Source: Hydrogenophaga sp. 2FB
GTDB lineage: Bacteria; Pseudomonadota; Gammaproteobacteria; Burkholderiales; Burkholderiaceae_C
NCBI RefSeq assembly: GCF_005503365.1
Contig: NZ_SCML01000028.1
Coordinates: 1-64,000, forward strand
DNA length: 64,000 nucleotides
Reading direction: 5' to 3'
Shown here: positions 42,714 through 55,094 of the stretch, in pieces
How the letters are laid out: each line of letters starts with the position of its first letter
Numbering within the stretch: the stretch's first letter is position 1
Notes under the pieces: generated by a model
What the model saw: the letters and a program-made list of their open reading frames with translations, nothing else
Told to the model about the DNA's origin: nothing
The model's database searches: none
Translations under genes and position numbers: made by a program

Positions 42714-43070
42714 ATGGCCACCCAGAACCCGAAAAAACCGCCCGACCCGGTCGTCTCCCCGCCCACAGGCAACGACGACGCGGTGGTATTGGAGCGCCGT
42801 ACCCAGCGCACCCAGCCGCCGCAAATGTTTCAGGTCGTGCTGCTCAACGACGATTTCACGCCGATGGAGTTCGTCGTGCACGTCATTCAGGAGTTTTTCA
42901 GCAAGGACCGCGAAACCGCGACCCAGATCATGCTCAAGATTCACCTGGAGGGAAAAGGCATATGTGGGGTGTATTCGCGCGACGTCGCGAGCACCAAGGT
43001 CGATCAAGTCCTTCAGGCGGCCCGCGCGGCGGGCCACCCTTTGCAATGTCTGAGTGAACCCGTTGAATAA
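42714..43070 (+). CDS. clpS: ATP-dependent Clp protease adaptor ClpS
   Basis: N-end-rule adaptor of 118 residues. After a 40-residue flexible N-terminus the core is [25 protein letters not shown] (with the NDD motif that holds the N-degron amino group) and [17 protein letters not shown]. Delivers substrates to ClpA, encoded 89 nt downstream. TAGAAT at 42701-42706 lies only 7 bp before the ATG, so the message may have almost no leader. Confidence 0.96.
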   Translation: MATQNPKKPPDPVVSPPTGNDDAVVLERRTQRTQPPQMFQVVLLNDDFTPMEFVVHVIQEFFSKDRETATQIMLKIHLEGKGICGVYSRDVASTKVDQVLQAARAAGHPLQCLSEPVE

Positions 43071-43159
43071 ATCCGAGTCCACCCCATCTGAGCACCAGTC
43101 TCTCTTTTTCGATATCAGACGATTGCCCATCGAACACCCAAGCCCAAAGGACGTGCACC

Positions 43160-45496
<2,337 letters not shown>

Positions 45497-45516
45497 CCCG
45501 GTTCCACGCTGCCCCA

Positions 45517-45546
45517 CAAAAAGGCCCGGTGATCCCGGGCCTTTTG
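45517..45546. terminator. intrinsic terminator after clpA
   Basis: AAGGCCCGG pairs with CCGGGCCTT around TGATC, flanked by A-rich and T-rich runs. Confidence 0.9.
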
Positions 45547-45612
45547 TCTTGGGCGTCTCGTTTAGGGCGCTCGGGGTCTGGGGCTGCTGCGCCCGTGTGA
45601 CGGTGTTCGGCC

Positions 45613-47166
45613 TCAGCGCCTCTTGCCGCCGAGCAAGCCGCCCAGGATGCCGCGCACGAGCTGGCGGCCCAGGCCACTGGCCACGCTGCGTGCCGCTGTC
45701 TTGGCCATGGTTTGCACCAGGCCGTCGTATTGGCCGCCGCGCGGGCCGGTGCGGCCGAACAGCGCTTCGTTCACCATGCCACCGATGCCACCGCTCTCGG
45801 CCGGCGCCTGCTGCTGGGCGCCACCTGGAATGCGCGGTGTTTTGGTCGCAGCCGGTTGCTGGGCTTCGGCCTGTGCCTCGTCGCCGCGCTGGCCCGCACG
45901 GCCGGCGAATATTTCGTAGGCACTTTCGCGGTCCACCGTCTTTTCGTACACACCGGCCACCAGCGAGTCGCGGCGCAACTGCTCGCGCTGCTGGGGGGTG
46001 ATGGGACCGAGCTGGCTGCCCGGTGGCAGCACGAACACGCGCTCGGTTTCGCAGGGCCGGCCTTTGGCGTCCAGCAGGCTCACCAGCGCTTCGCCCACCG
46101 CCAGTTCGGTGATGGCGGCTTCGATGTCCAGGCCCGCCTTGGGCCGCATGGTTTGCGCGGTGGACTTCACGGCCTTCTGATCGCGCGGGGTGAAGGCGCG
46201 CAGCGCGTGCTGCACGCGGTTGCCCAGCTGGCCCAAGATGCTGTCGGGGATGTCCAAGGGGTTCTGCGTCACGAAATACACCCCCACACCTTTGGAGCGC
46301 ACCAGCCGCACCACCAGTTCAATGCGTTCGATCAGCACCTTGGGCGCTTCGTTGAACAACAGGTGGGCTTCGTCGAAGAAGAACACCAGCTTGGGCTTCT
46401 CCGGGTCGCCGATCTCGGGCAAGGTTTCGAACAGCTCCGACAGCATCCAGAGCAGGAAGGTGGCGTACAGGCGAGGCGCGTTCATGAGCTTGTCGGCCGC
46501 CAGGATGTTGATCACACCCTTGCCGTCGACGGTCTGCATGAAGTCGCTGATGTCGAGCATGGGCTCGCCAAAGAACTGGTCGCCGCCTTGCTGTTCCACC
46601 TGCATCAACCCGCGCTGGATCGCGCCGATGCTGGCCGCGCTGATATTGCCGTACTCGGTGGTGAACTGCTTGGCGTTGTCGCCAATGTGCTGCAGCATGG
46701 CCCGCAGGTCTTTCATGTCCAGCAGCAGCAGGCCGTTGTCGTCGGCGATCTTGAACACCAGGTTGAGCACGCCAGCCTGGGTGTCGTTCAGGTTCAGCAT
46801 GCGCGCGAGCAGCAGGGGGCCCATGTCACTGATGGTGGCGCGGATCGGGTGGCCGAGTTCGCCGAACACGTCCCACACGGCGGTGGGACAGGCCTGAGGC
46901 GCGGGCAAGGCGATGCCACGGTCCTTCAGCACCTGGGTCATCTTCTCGCCAAAGCTGCCCGGCTGGCTGATGCCGCTGAGGTCGCCCTTCACATCGGCCA
47001 TGAACACCGGCACGCCGATACGGGAAAACTGCTCTGCCAGTGTTTGCAGCGTCACGGTCTTGCCCGTGCCGGTGGCGCCGGTGATCAGCCCATGGCGGTT
47101 GGCCAGGCCGGGCAGAAGATGGGTTTCGACTTTGTCGTTCCGGGCAATCAGCAGGGGGTCGGCCAT
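45613..47166 (-). CDS. HerA-like ATPase (DUF853, YjgR type)
   Basis: A 517-residue ATPase. Walker [15 protein letters not shown] (30-43), Walker [18 protein letters not shown], and sensor region [37 protein letters not shown]. The C-terminal 100 residues are Gln/Ala/Gly-rich with a hydrophobic tail ([20 protein letters not shown]). HerA/FtsK-like proteins translocate DNA; the YjgR group has no settled role. Converges on clpA. Confidence 0.9.
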   Translation of the reverse strand: MADPLLIARNDKVETHLLPGLANRHGLITGATGTGKTVTLQTLAEQFSRIGVPVFMADVKGDLSGISQPGSFGEKMTQVLKDRGIALPAPQACPTAVWDVFGELGHPIRATISDMGPLLLARMLNLNDTQAGVLNLVFKIADDNGLLLLDMKDLRAMLQHIGDNAKQFTTEYGNISAASIGAIQRGLMQVEQQGGDQFFGEPMLDISDFMQTVDGKGVINILAADKLMNAPRLYATFLLWMLSELFETLPEIGDPEKPKLVFFFDEAHLLFNEAPKVLIERIELVVRLVRSKGVGVYFVTQNPLDIPDSILGQLGNRVQHALRAFTPRDQKAVKSTAQTMRPKAGLDIEAAITELAVGEALVSLLDAKGRPCETERVFVLPPGSQLGPITPQQREQLRRDSLVAGVYEKTVDRESAYEIFAGRAGQRGDEAQAEAQQPAATKTPRIPGGAQQQAPAESGGIGGMVNEALFGRTGPRGGQYDGLVQTMAKTAARSVASGLGRQLVRGILGGLLGGKRR

Positions 47167-47476
47167 GGGTTCCTCGATACGGGTTTGAAGAAGTCAGACC
47201 GCATTGCACCATGAAATACCCATGCCGGAGACGGTCGCGGCGTTCGACTCTCCAGAACGACCGCAGCAGGTTTGAAAGCCGCGCTCAGCGGCCCTGTTCC
47301 TTCCCGAGTGGCCGGCGTTGTTGAATTCGCTCCCCCGATTGCAATCGCCCGAACGCGACTGCGATCCGGAATGACGCCGCCCACCGATCCGCTCCGGGCC
47401 AGCCGCCCAAGGTCCGGCGGCCGGTGAAACGTAAAATCGACTCCTTTTCCCCCAACAGGTACAAGGAACCGACTCG
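47167..47476. promoter_or_regulatory. divergent intergenic region; likely yebC promoter
   Basis: No gene seen. TAAAAT at 47432-47437 is a plausible -10 element for yebC, whose ATG follows 40 nt later after AAGGA. The rest is GC-rich and featureless apart from a weak AT patch near 47200. Confidence 0.35.
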
Positions 47477-48202
47477 ATGGCTGGACACAGCAAATGGGCC
47501 AACATTCAGCACCGCAAAGGTCGGCAGGACGAAAAGCGCGGGAAGATCTGGACGCGCGTGATCCGTGAAATCTCCGTGGCGGCGCGCCAGGGTGGCGGCG
47601 ATCCGGGCATGAACCCGCGCCTGCGGCTGGCGATCGAGAAGGCCAAGGCGGCCAACATGCCGGCCGACCGCATCAAATACAACGTCGACAAGGCCTCCGG
47701 CAACCTGGAAGGCCAGGCGCTGGAGGAAATCCGCTACGAAGGCTATGGCATCGGCGGCGCGGCCGTGATCGTCGACACCATGACCGACAACCGCGTGCGC
47801 ACCGTGGCCGAGGTGCGCCACGCTTTCAGCAAATACGGCGGCAACCTGGGCACCGACGGTTCGGTGGCCTTCCAGTTCAAGCACTGTGGCCAGCTGATCT
47901 TCGCGCCCGGCACCTCCGAGGACAAGGTGATGGAGATCGCGCTGGAGGCGGGCGCCGACGACGTGATCAGCCACGACGATGGCGCGATCGAAGTGTTGAC
48001 CCCGCCCACCGAATTCGAAGCCGTGAAGAACGCGCTGGAGGCCGCCGGCCTCAAGCCCGAGGTGGCCGAGGTCACCATGCGCGCCGAGAACACCATCGAA
48101 CTGGCGGGCGACGACGCCGCCCGCATGCAGAAGCTGCTGGATGTACTGGAAGACCTGGACGACGTGCAGGACGTGTTCCACAACGCCGAGATCGGCGAAT
48201 AA
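47477..48202 (+). CDS. yebC: YebC/PmpR-family regulator
   Basis: A 241-residue protein with the conserved start [26 protein letters not shown] and the [36 protein letters not shown] core. YebC proteins bind DNA or the ribosome; recent work on some family members points to translation of proline stretches. AAGGA precedes the ATG. It is 12 nt upstream of purD, so they may be cotranscribed. Confidence 0.95.
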   Translation: MAGHSKWANIQHRKGRQDEKRGKIWTRVIREISVAARQGGGDPGMNPRLRLAIEKAKAANMPADRIKYNVDKASGNLEGQALEEIRYEGYGIGGAAVIVDTMTDNRVRTVAEVRHAFSKYGGNLGTDGSVAFQFKHCGQLIFAPGTSEDKVMEIALEAGADDVISHDDGAIEVLTPPTEFEAVKNALEAAGLKPEVAEVTMRAENTIELAGDDAARMQKLLDVLEDLDDVQDVFHNAEIGE

Positions 48203-48214
48203 AGGTCTGACCCG

Positions 48215-49489
48215 ATGAACGTATTGGTTATTGGCGGCGGTGGCCGCGAACATGCCCTGGCCTGGAAACTGGCGCAGGCCGAAGGTGTGCAGCAGGTCTT
48301 CGTGGCGCCCGGCAATGCCGGCACCGCGCGCGACCCGGTGCTGACGAACCTGGACATCACCGAAAAAACCGCGCTGCGCGCCTGGGCGCAGGCGCAGGGC
48401 ATCGCACTCACCGTGGTCGGCCCGGAAGCGCCGCTGGCGGCCGGTGTGGTGGACGAGTTCCGCGCCCATGGCCTGCCGATCTTCGGCCCGACGCAGGCGG
48501 CTGCCCAACTGGAAAGCTCTAAGGCCTTCTCCAAGGCCTTCATGCAGCGCCACGGCATTCCCACGGCGAAGTACCAGACCTTCACCGATCCGGCGCAGGC
48601 CCATGCCTATGTGGATGCCGAAGGCGCACCGATCGTGATCAAGGCCGACGGCCTGGCGGCCGGCAAGGGCGTGGTGGTGGCCATGACGGCGGAGGAAGCG
48701 CACGAAGCGATCGACTTCATGCTGGTGGACAACACCCTGGGCGTGGTGCACAACGAAGGCGGCGCGCGCGTGGTGATCGAGGAATTCCTCACCGGCGAAG
48801 AAGCCAGCTTCATCGTGCTGTGCGACGGCGAACACGCCCTGGCTCTGGCCACTAGCCAGGACCACAAACGCCTGCTCGACGCCGACCAGGGCCCCAACAC
48901 CGGTGGCATGGGCGCGTATTCGCCCGCGCCGGTGGTCACCCCCGCGGTGCACGAGCGCGCGATGAACGAGGTGATCCTGCCGACTCTGCGTGGCATGAAG
49001 GCCGATGGCATTCCGTACACCGGCTTCCTCTACGCGGGCCTGATGATCACGCCCGACGGCCAGGTGAAAACGCTGGAATTCAACTGCCGCATGGGCGACC
49101 CCGAAACGCAGCCCATCATGATGCGGCTGCGCAGCAACCTGGCGCAGGTGCTGCTGGCGGCCACACGCGGCGAGCTGGACCGCACCACCATCGAATGGGA
49201 CCCGCGCGTGGCGCTGGGCGTGGTGATGGCCGCGGCCGGCTACCCGCTGAGCCCGCGCAAGGGCGACGCCATCACCGGCCTGCCGGCCGACGAGGCCGAC
49301 CGCATGGTGTTCCACGCCGGCACGGCAGCCAAGGCGGGTGAGGTGCAGGTCTCCGGTGGGCGCGTGCTCTGCGTGACCGCGCTGGCCGGTTCGGTGGCCC
49401 AGGCCCGCGAGCGCGCCTATGCGGTCGTGGACGCCATCCATTTCGAGGGTGCGCAGGCCCGCCGCGACATCGGATACCGCGCGCTTTGA
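48215..49489 (+). CDS. purD: phosphoribosylamine-glycine ligase
   Basis: Purine synthesis step 2, ATP-dependent joining of glycine to phosphoribosylamine. A 424-residue ATP-grasp enzyme: MNVLVIGGGGREHALAWKL, GPEAPLAAG, KADGLAAGKGVVVA, EEFLTGEEASF, and MGAYSPAPVV. First gene of a run of eight overlapping or touching genes. Confidence 0.97.
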   Translation: MNVLVIGGGGREHALAWKLAQAEGVQQVFVAPGNAGTARDPVLTNLDITEKTALRAWAQAQGIALTVVGPEAPLAAGVVDEFRAHGLPIFGPTQAAAQLESSKAFSKAFMQRHGIPTAKYQTFTDPAQAHAYVDAEGAPIVIKADGLAAGKGVVVAMTAEEAHEAIDFMLVDNTLGVVHNEGGARVVIEEFLTGEEASFIVLCDGEHALALATSQDHKRLLDADQGPNTGGMGAYSPAPVVTPAVHERAMNEVILPTLRGMKADGIPYTGFLYAGLMITPDGQVKTLEFNCRMGDPETQPIMMRLRSNLAQVLLAATRGELDRTTIEWDPRVALGVVMAAAGYPLSPRKGDAITGLPADEADRMVFHAGTAAKAGEVQVSGGRVLCVTALAGSVAQARERAYAVVDAIHFEGAQARRDIGYRAL

Positions 49490-50127
49490 ACCCCACCGTC
49501 GACTACCCCGGACCCCACACCGTCTGGTTTGGTGGGTCGGCGTTCGCCCGCTGGCTGCTGGCCTGCTTTGGCTGGAAGGTGCGGTTCGACGGCTTTCCCC
49601 GTCTGCAGGGCGTGGCCATCATCTACCCGCACACCAGCAACTGGGATTTCGTCGTGCTGCTGATGGCCAAGTGGGCCATTGGCCTCCCGGCGCGCTTCTG
49701 GGGCAAGGACGCGCTGTTCCGTGTGCCGGTGCTCGGGCCATGGCTGCGCTGGATGGGCGGCATTCCGCTCGACCGCAAGACGCCGCACGGCGTGGTGGGC
49801 GACATGGCGGCGCTGATGGCCGAACACCGCCTGGCTGGCCGCACACTGTGGCTGGCCCTCACACCCGAAGGCACGCGCCGGCGCATGCCGGGCTGGCGCA
49901 GCGGTTTCTACCAGGTGGCGCTGCGCGCCGACGTGCCCTTGCTGCTGGTGCAGCTCGACTACAGTCGCAAGCAGGTGAAGGTCACCGACTTCATCCACCT
50001 GAGCGGCGACGAAGCCGCCGACTACGCCCGCATCGCCTCGATTTATGAAGGCGTGCGCGGCTTTCATCCTGAACGGGCCAGTCCCGTGCAACCTTTGTCC
50101 AGGAACCGCTCCAGCGGTACGGCATGA
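49486..50127 (+). CDS. 1-acyl-glycerol-3-phosphate acyltransferase family protein
   Basis: A 213-residue acyltransferase with the catalytic HTSNWD (His-x4-Asp) at about 49-54 and substrate motif TPEGTRRR. The TTG start overlaps the purD stop by 4 nt (TTGA). One hydrophobic segment may bind the membrane. It could make phospholipid or a lyso-lipid; exact acceptor unknown. Confidence 0.85.
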   Translation: MNPTVDYPGPHTVWFGGSAFARWLLACFGWKVRFDGFPRLQGVAIIYPHTSNWDFVVLLMAKWAIGLPARFWGKDALFRVPVLGPWLRWMGGIPLDRKTPHGVVGDMAALMAEHRLAGRTLWLALTPEGTRRRMPGWRSGFYQVALRADVPLLLVQLDYSRKQVKVTDFIHLSGDEAADYARIASIYEGVRGFHPERASPVQPLSRNRSSGTA

Positions 50128-51047
50128 GCATGCAGCAGAACCCGACGTCCCTTGTCCGCGAGTACCTCACCGACTTGCAGGACCGCATCGTCTCGACGGT
50201 GGCGATGGTCGATGGTGGGTCTTTCGTGGTGGACCGCTGGACCAAGCCCAGCGGCGAGCGGCTGCAGGGCAGCGGCATCACGCAGATTCTGGAAGACGGC
50301 GTGGTGTTCGAGCGCGCGGGCTGTGGCTTCTCGCACGTCAGCGGCCCGCAACTGCCGCCCTCGGCCACGCAGCACCGGCCCGAGCTGGCGGGTGCGCCGT
50401 TCGAAGCCATGGGCGTTTCGCTGGTGTTCCATCCGCGCAACCCCTACGTGCCCACGGTGCACATGAACGTGCGCATGATCGCGGCCACGCCGGCCGGTGG
50501 CGAACCGGTGTGCTGGTTCGGCGGCGGCATGGACCTCACGCCGTACTACGGCTTTGAAGAAGACGCGGTGCATTTCCACCGCTCGTGCAAGAGCGCGCTC
50601 GACCCGTTTGGCGTGGACAAGTACCCGCGCTTCAAGACCTGGTGCGACGACTACTTCTTTTTGAAGCACCGCAACGAGCAGCGCGGCATTGGCGGCGTGT
50701 TCTTCGACGACTTTTCCGAACTCGGCTTTGATGGCAGCTTCGCCATGATGAGTTCGGTGGGTGACGCGTTTCTCGACGCCTACCTGCCCATCGTCGACCG
50801 CCGCAAGAACACGCCGTACGGTCAGCGCGAGCGCAGCTTCCAGCTCTACCGCCGCGGCCGCTATGTCGAGTTCAACCTGGTCTGGGACCGGGGAACCCAT
50901 TTCGGCCTGCAATCGGGCGGGCGCAGCGAATCCATTCTGTTGTCCATGCCGCCCCTGGTGAGCTGGGCCTACAACCGCCAGACCAAGGTGGGCACGGCGG
51001 AAGACCGGTTGTACAAGGAGTTTCTGGTGCGCAAGGACTGGCTTTGA
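50124..51047 (+). CDS. hemF: oxygen-dependent coproporphyrinogen III oxidase
   Basis: Haem synthesis: two oxidative decarboxylations of coproporphyrinogen III using O2. A 307-residue protein with [45 protein letters not shown] and [21 protein letters not shown] overlaps the previous stop by 4 nt. Implies aerobic growth. Confidence 0.97.
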   Translation: MSMQQNPTSLVREYLTDLQDRIVSTVAMVDGGSFVVDRWTKPSGERLQGSGITQILEDGVVFERAGCGFSHVSGPQLPPSATQHRPELAGAPFEAMGVSLVFHPRNPYVPTVHMNVRMIAATPAGGEPVCWFGGGMDLTPYYGFEEDAVHFHRSCKSALDPFGVDKYPRFKTWCDDYFFLKHRNEQRGIGGVFFDDFSELGFDGSFAMMSSVGDAFLDAYLPIVDRRKNTPYGQRERSFQLYRRGRYVEFNLVWDRGTHFGLQSGGRSESILLSMPPLVSWAYNRQTKVGTAEDRLYKEFLVRKDWL

Positions 51048-51694
51048 TGGCACAAACGAACCATTCCCCTCGGCGGGTGGGCATGTTTGGCGGCGCGTTC
51101 GATCCGCCGCACTGGGCGCACCGCGCCCTGGCCAAAACCGCGCTCGACCAGCTTCAGCTGGACGTGCTGCACATCCTCCCCACGGGCCACGCGTGGCACA
51201 AGTCGCGCGTGCTCTCACCAGCCGCCGATCGGTTGGCGATGTGTGAGCTCGCCTTTGGCGATCTGCAGAACGTGCAGATGGACCAGCGCGAGATACTGCG
51301 CGATGGTCCGAGCTACACCGCCGACACCTTGATCGAACTCCACCGCGAGTACCCGCAGGCACAGCTGTTCCTGGTGCTGGGCGCCGACCAGTTGCTCAGC
51401 TTCAAGAGCTGGGTGCGCTGGCAGGAAGTGCTGGACCTTGCCACGCTGGCCGTGGCCAACCGCGCCACCAACATCGGCGCGGGCGCACCGCTGGACCAGG
51501 CCACCGAAACCGACCTCTCCAGCGTCGACCTGCCGTTCGAATTGCTCAACATGCCCCTGAAAAACATCAGCGCCACTGCCGTGCGCGCCCACGTGGGCCA
51601 AGCGGCGCAGCGTGGCGCGGCGCTGGATGTTCTGGTGCCCGAGCCCGTCGCACGCTATATTTCACAACACCACCTTTACCAATCTCCTACATGA
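51047..51694 (+). CDS. nadD: nicotinate-nucleotide adenylyltransferase
   Basis: NAD synthesis: adenylates nicotinate mononucleotide. 215 residues with GGAFDPPHWAHRALA (HxxH-type nucleotidyltransferase motif), GADQLLSFKSW and ISATAVRAHV. ATG 51047 overlaps the hemF stop (TGATG). Confidence 0.96.
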   Translation: MAQTNHSPRRVGMFGGAFDPPHWAHRALAKTALDQLQLDVLHILPTGHAWHKSRVLSPAADRLAMCELAFGDLQNVQMDQREILRDGPSYTADTLIELHREYPQAQLFLVLGADQLLSFKSWVRWQEVLDLATLAVANRATNIGAGAPLDQATETDLSSVDLPFELLNMPLKNISATAVRAHVGQAAQRGAALDVLVPEPVARYISQHHLYQSPT

Positions 51695-52365
51695 CCAGCG
51701 AAACCACTGCCAAAAAAGACATCCAGCGACTCCAGCGTGCCATTGTTGATGGACTGGAGGACGTGAAGGGTCAGGACATCGTGGTTTTCAACACCGAGCA
51801 CCTCTCGCCCCTGTTCGAGCGGGTCATCGTGGCCAGCGGCACCTCCAACCGACAAACCAAGGCCCTGGCCGCCAGCGTGCGCGACGCCGTGCGCGAGGCC
51901 GGCTTTGACAAGCCGCGCATCGAAGGCGAAGAAAACGGCGAATGGATCATCGTGGACTGCGGCGCTGCCGTGGCGCACGTGATGCAGCCCGTGATCCGCC
52001 AGTACTACCGCCTGGAAGAAATCTGGGGCGCCACACCGGTGCGCCTGAAGCACGGCGCGGCCAAGCCCGAGGCGTCGGCCAAGCCCGCGGTGAAGAAAAA
52101 GGCCGCCGCCAAAAAGCCGGAAGCGGCACCCGTGTCCGCCAAGACCGTGGCGCGCAAGGCTGCGGCCAAGAAGGCACCCGCGCCCGTGGCGGCCAAGCCC
52201 AAGAGCGCCGCCAGCAAGACGGCTGCTCCCAAGCGTGCACCCGCCAAGACCAGCACGGCCAAGCTCGTGGTGGGCAAGCCGGTGGCGAAGAAGGCACCTG
52301 CGGCCAAGAAGACGGCTGTGGCCAGGAAAACCGCCACCAAACCGGCCGCCAAGAAGAAGGCATGA
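51691..52365 (+). CDS. rsfS: ribosomal silencing factor RsfS with long Lys/Ala tail
   Basis: Residues 1-118 are a normal RsfS domain ([58 protein letters not shown]) that binds ribosomal protein L14 and blocks subunit joining in starvation. Residues 121-224 are an extension of Lys, Ala and Pro with AAKK, KPAAKK and KKAPA repeats like histone H1 or AlgP tails. Most RsfS proteins end near residue 110-120, so the tail doubles the length. It may bind rRNA, DNA or polyanions; whether it is functional is unknown. Confidence 0.93.
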   Translation: MTSETTAKKDIQRLQRAIVDGLEDVKGQDIVVFNTEHLSPLFERVIVASGTSNRQTKALAASVRDAVREAGFDKPRIEGEENGEWIIVDCGAAVAHVMQPVIRQYYRLEEIWGATPVRLKHGAAKPEASAKPAVKKKAAAKKPEAAPVSAKTVARKAAAKKAPAPVAAKPKSAASKTAAPKRAPAKTSTAKLVVGKPVAKKAPAAKKTAVARKTATKPAAKKKA

Positions 52366-52829
52366 GGCTGCTGATCGTCGCGGTCGGGCAACGGGTGCCC
52401 GACTGGGCCCAGACCGCCTACGACGATTACGCCAAACGCTTCCCGCCCGAGCTGCGGGTCGAACTCAAAGCCGTCAAGACCGAACCGCGCGGCTCCAAAA
52501 CCCTGGAGACGCTGCTGGCGGCCGAACGCGAGCGCATCGAAGCCGCCATTCCGCGCGGCAGCCGTGTGGTCGCGCTGGACGAGCGCGGCACCACCCTGAC
52601 CACCAAGGCCCTGGCGCAGCAACTGCAGCAGTGGCAACTGGAGGGCGACGACGTGGCGCTGGTGATCGGCGGACCCGACGGACTGGAGCCCGACTTCCGC
52701 GCCAAGGCCCACCAGCGCATCCGCCTGTCCGACCTGACCTTGCCGCACGCCATGGTGCGCGTGTTGCTGATCGAGCAGCTCTACCGCGCCTGGTCCGTCA
52801 ACGCCAACCATCCTTATCACCGCGAGTGA
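52362..52829 (+). CDS. rlmH: 23S rRNA (pseudouridine1915-N3)-methyltransferase
   Basis: A 155-residue SPOUT methyltransferase. [28 protein letters not shown] opens the protein and FVIGGPDGL-like [12 protein letters not shown] plus [23 protein letters not shown] make the knot. Modifies helix 69 of 23S rRNA. ATG overlaps the rsfS stop by 4 nt. Confidence 0.97.
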   Translation: MRLLIVAVGQRVPDWAQTAYDDYAKRFPPELRVELKAVKTEPRGSKTLETLLAAERERIEAAIPRGSRVVALDERGTTLTTKALAQQLQQWQLEGDDVALVIGGPDGLEPDFRAKAHQRIRLSDLTLPHAMVRVLLIEQLYRAWSVNANHPYHRE

Positions 52830-52831
52830 GC

Positions 52832-53440
52832 ATGTCCGAGTTCATCTACCTGGCTTCACAGAGCCCGCGCCGCAAGCAGTTGCTGGAGCAGTGGGGCGTG
52901 CGCTGCGAGTTGCTGCTGCCCGGAGCGGAAGAAGACGTGGAGTCGCTCGAGGTCGCCATGCCACGCGAAGCACCCACCGCGTATGTGCAACGCGTCACCG
53001 CGCTCAAGCTGCAGGCCGCGCTGAACCGGTTGAAGCAACGTGGGCTGCCGCCCGCGCCGGTGCTGTGCGCCGACACCACGGTGGCGCTGGGCCGCCGCAT
53101 CCTCGGCAAGCCGGCCGATGCGGCCGAAGCCCGGCGCATGCTGGGCGACCTGGCGGGCCAGCGGCACCGGGTGCTCACGGCGGTGGCGGTGGGCAAGCCG
53201 AGAAGCCGCGTGTGGTCGGCGCTGTCCGCCTCGTGGGTGACGTTCGAGCCGCTCAGCGCGGCGCAAATCAAGCGCTACGTGGACAGCGGCGAGCCCATGG
53301 GCAAGGCCGGTGCCTATGGCATACAGGGCCGTGCCGGGCTGTGGGTGAGCCACATCAGCGGCAGTTATTCGGGCATCATGGGCCTGCCTGCGCACGAGAC
53401 GGCGCAGGTGCTGCACGCGGCCGGCGTGCGGCTGGTCTGA
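52832..53440 (+). CDS. maf: Maf-family nucleotide pyrophosphatase (YhdE-like)
   Basis: A 202-residue house-cleaning hydrolase of non-canonical or TTP/UTP nucleotides. Motifs are LASQSPRRKQLLEQWG (7-22), CADTTVAL and GEPMGKAGAYGIQGRAGLW, closest to the YhdE subfamily. Two nt separate it from rlmH. Confidence 0.94.
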   Translation: MSEFIYLASQSPRRKQLLEQWGVRCELLLPGAEEDVESLEVAMPREAPTAYVQRVTALKLQAALNRLKQRGLPPAPVLCADTTVALGRRILGKPADAAEARRMLGDLAGQRHRVLTAVAVGKPRSRVWSALSASWVTFEPLSAAQIKRYVDSGEPMGKAGAYGIQGRAGLWVSHISGSYSGIMGLPAHETAQVLHAAGVRLV

Positions 53441-53478
53441 GACATCACACACACGTACACGCCACGGAGAAGGGCTTC

Positions 53479-55050
53479 ATGAGCCAGGACATTCTGATCA
53501 ATTGGTCGCCGCAGGAAACGCGCGTGGCCGTGGTGGAGCAGGGGGCTGTGCAGGAGGTGCACTTGGAGCGCACGCTGGAGCGCGGCCTGGTCGGCAACAT
53601 CTACCTGGGCAAGGTCTCGCGCGTGCTGCCGGGCATGCAGTCCGCCTTCATCGACATCGGGCTGGACCGCGCCGCGTTCCTGCACGTGGCCGACCTCATG
53701 CCCAACATCGCGGCCAAGCACGCCACGCCGCGCGAGCGCCCACCGATCGTGCCGGCGCCCACGCCCGATGTCGATGCGTCCACCGCGGTGGCTGTGGCCG
53801 CCAACACCGCGCCCAAGGTGCTCACGCCCAACCCGGTGCTGCCGATCGAGCGCCAGATTTTCGAAGGCCAGGCCCTGATGGTGCAGGTGCTCAAGGACCC
53901 GATCGGCACCAAGGGTGCGCGCCTGACGGCGCAAATCAGCATCGCCGGGCGGCTGCTCGTGTTCCTGCCGCAAGACAACCACATCGGCGTGTCGCAGAAG
54001 ATTCCACCGGCACAGCGCGAGGCCTTGCGCCAGCGGCTGGTGCGCCTGACCGCCACCGCCGACGGCAGCCCCGCAGGCGGCTTCATTCTGCGCACCAACG
54101 CCGAAGACGCCACGGATGAGGAGCTGGTGGACGACACCGCCTACCTGCGCAAGACCTGGCTGCGCATCAAGGAAGCCGCCACGCGCCAGCCGCCGGCCAC
54201 CTTGCTGCACGAAGACCTGAACCTGATGCAGCGCGTGCTGCGCGATCTGGTGGGGGCGGACACGCAATCGATCCGCATCGACTCGCGCGAGCAATACGGC
54301 TTGTTGACCGGCTTCGCGACCGAGTTCATGCCCGACACAGTGAAGAAGCTGCAGCACTACAGCGGCGAGCGGCCGATCTTCGACCTGTATAACATCGACG
54401 AAGACATCGTGCGCGCGCTCAGCCGCCGGGTCGACCTGAAATCGGGCGGTTACCTGGTGATCGACCAGACCGAGGCGCTCACCACGGTCGACGTGAACAC
54501 CGGCGGCTTCGTCGGCGCGCGCAATTTCGACGACACGGTGTTCCGCACCAACCTGGAGGCTGCGCAGACCATCGCGCGCCAGTTGCGCTTGCGCAACCTG
54601 GGCGGCATCGTGATCGTGGACTTCATCGACATGGTGCGCGACGACCACCGCGACGCCGTGCTCACCGAGTTCCGCAAACAGATCGCGCGCGATCGCGTGA
54701 AGACCATGATCGGCGGATTCTCACAGCTCGGGCTGGTGGAGATGACGCGCAAGCGCACCCGCGAGTCGCTCGCCCACATGCTCAGCGAATCGTGCGAGGC
54801 CTGCGCGGGCCGGGGCGTGGTGAAGACCGCGCGCAGCGTCTGCTACGACATCCTGCGCGAGATCCTGCGCGAGGCGCGCGCCTTCAACCCGCGCGAGTTC
54901 CGCGTGGTGGGCTCGGCCAAGGTGATCGAGCTGTTTCTGGACGAAGAGCGGGCGCACCTTGCCGGCTTGTCCGACTTCATCGGCAAGCCGATATCCCTGC
55001 AGAGCGAGAGTTCGATGACGCAGGAGCAGTACGACATCGTGCTGTTGTAG
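53479..55050 (+). CDS. rng: ribonuclease G
   Basis: Endoribonuclease of 523 residues processing 16S rRNA 5' ends and mRNAs. N-terminal S1 domain (LVGNIYLGKVSRVLPGMQSAFIDIG) with an 80-residue low-complexity insertion after LHVADLMPN, then the catalytic domain with DVNTGGFVGARN (metal Asp) and the zinc-link-like CEACAGRG. No RNase E-type C-terminal scaffold. Last gene of the overlapping run. Confidence 0.95.
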   Translation: MSQDILINWSPQETRVAVVEQGAVQEVHLERTLERGLVGNIYLGKVSRVLPGMQSAFIDIGLDRAAFLHVADLMPNIAAKHATPRERPPIVPAPTPDVDASTAVAVAANTAPKVLTPNPVLPIERQIFEGQALMVQVLKDPIGTKGARLTAQISIAGRLLVFLPQDNHIGVSQKIPPAQREALRQRLVRLTATADGSPAGGFILRTNAEDATDEELVDDTAYLRKTWLRIKEAATRQPPATLLHEDLNLMQRVLRDLVGADTQSIRIDSREQYGLLTGFATEFMPDTVKKLQHYSGERPIFDLYNIDEDIVRALSRRVDLKSGGYLVIDQTEALTTVDVNTGGFVGARNFDDTVFRTNLEAAQTIARQLRLRNLGGIVIVDFIDMVRDDHRDAVLTEFRKQIARDRVKTMIGGFSQLGLVEMTRKRTRESLAHMLSESCEACAGRGVVKTARSVCYDILREILREARAFNPREFRVVGSAKVIELFLDEERAHLAGLSDFIGKPISLQSESSMTQEQYDIVLL

Positions 55051-55062
55051 CGCTTGGGACTT

Positions 55063-55089
55063 GCTCCTTCCCTCAGGGGGGGAGGGAGC
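55063..55089. terminator. imperfect GC-rich hairpin between converging rng and msbA
   Basis: GCTCCTTCCCTC and GGGGAGGGAGC can pair with one bulge. No U-run. It is the only structure between the two converging genes, so it is a weak terminator candidate. Confidence 0.35.
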
Positions 55090-55094
55090 TTTGA

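Noticed and set aside
47285-49441. 718-codon antisense frame over yebC-purD
   Set aside because: Covers two well-conserved sense genes and their gap; composition typical of a GC shadow.
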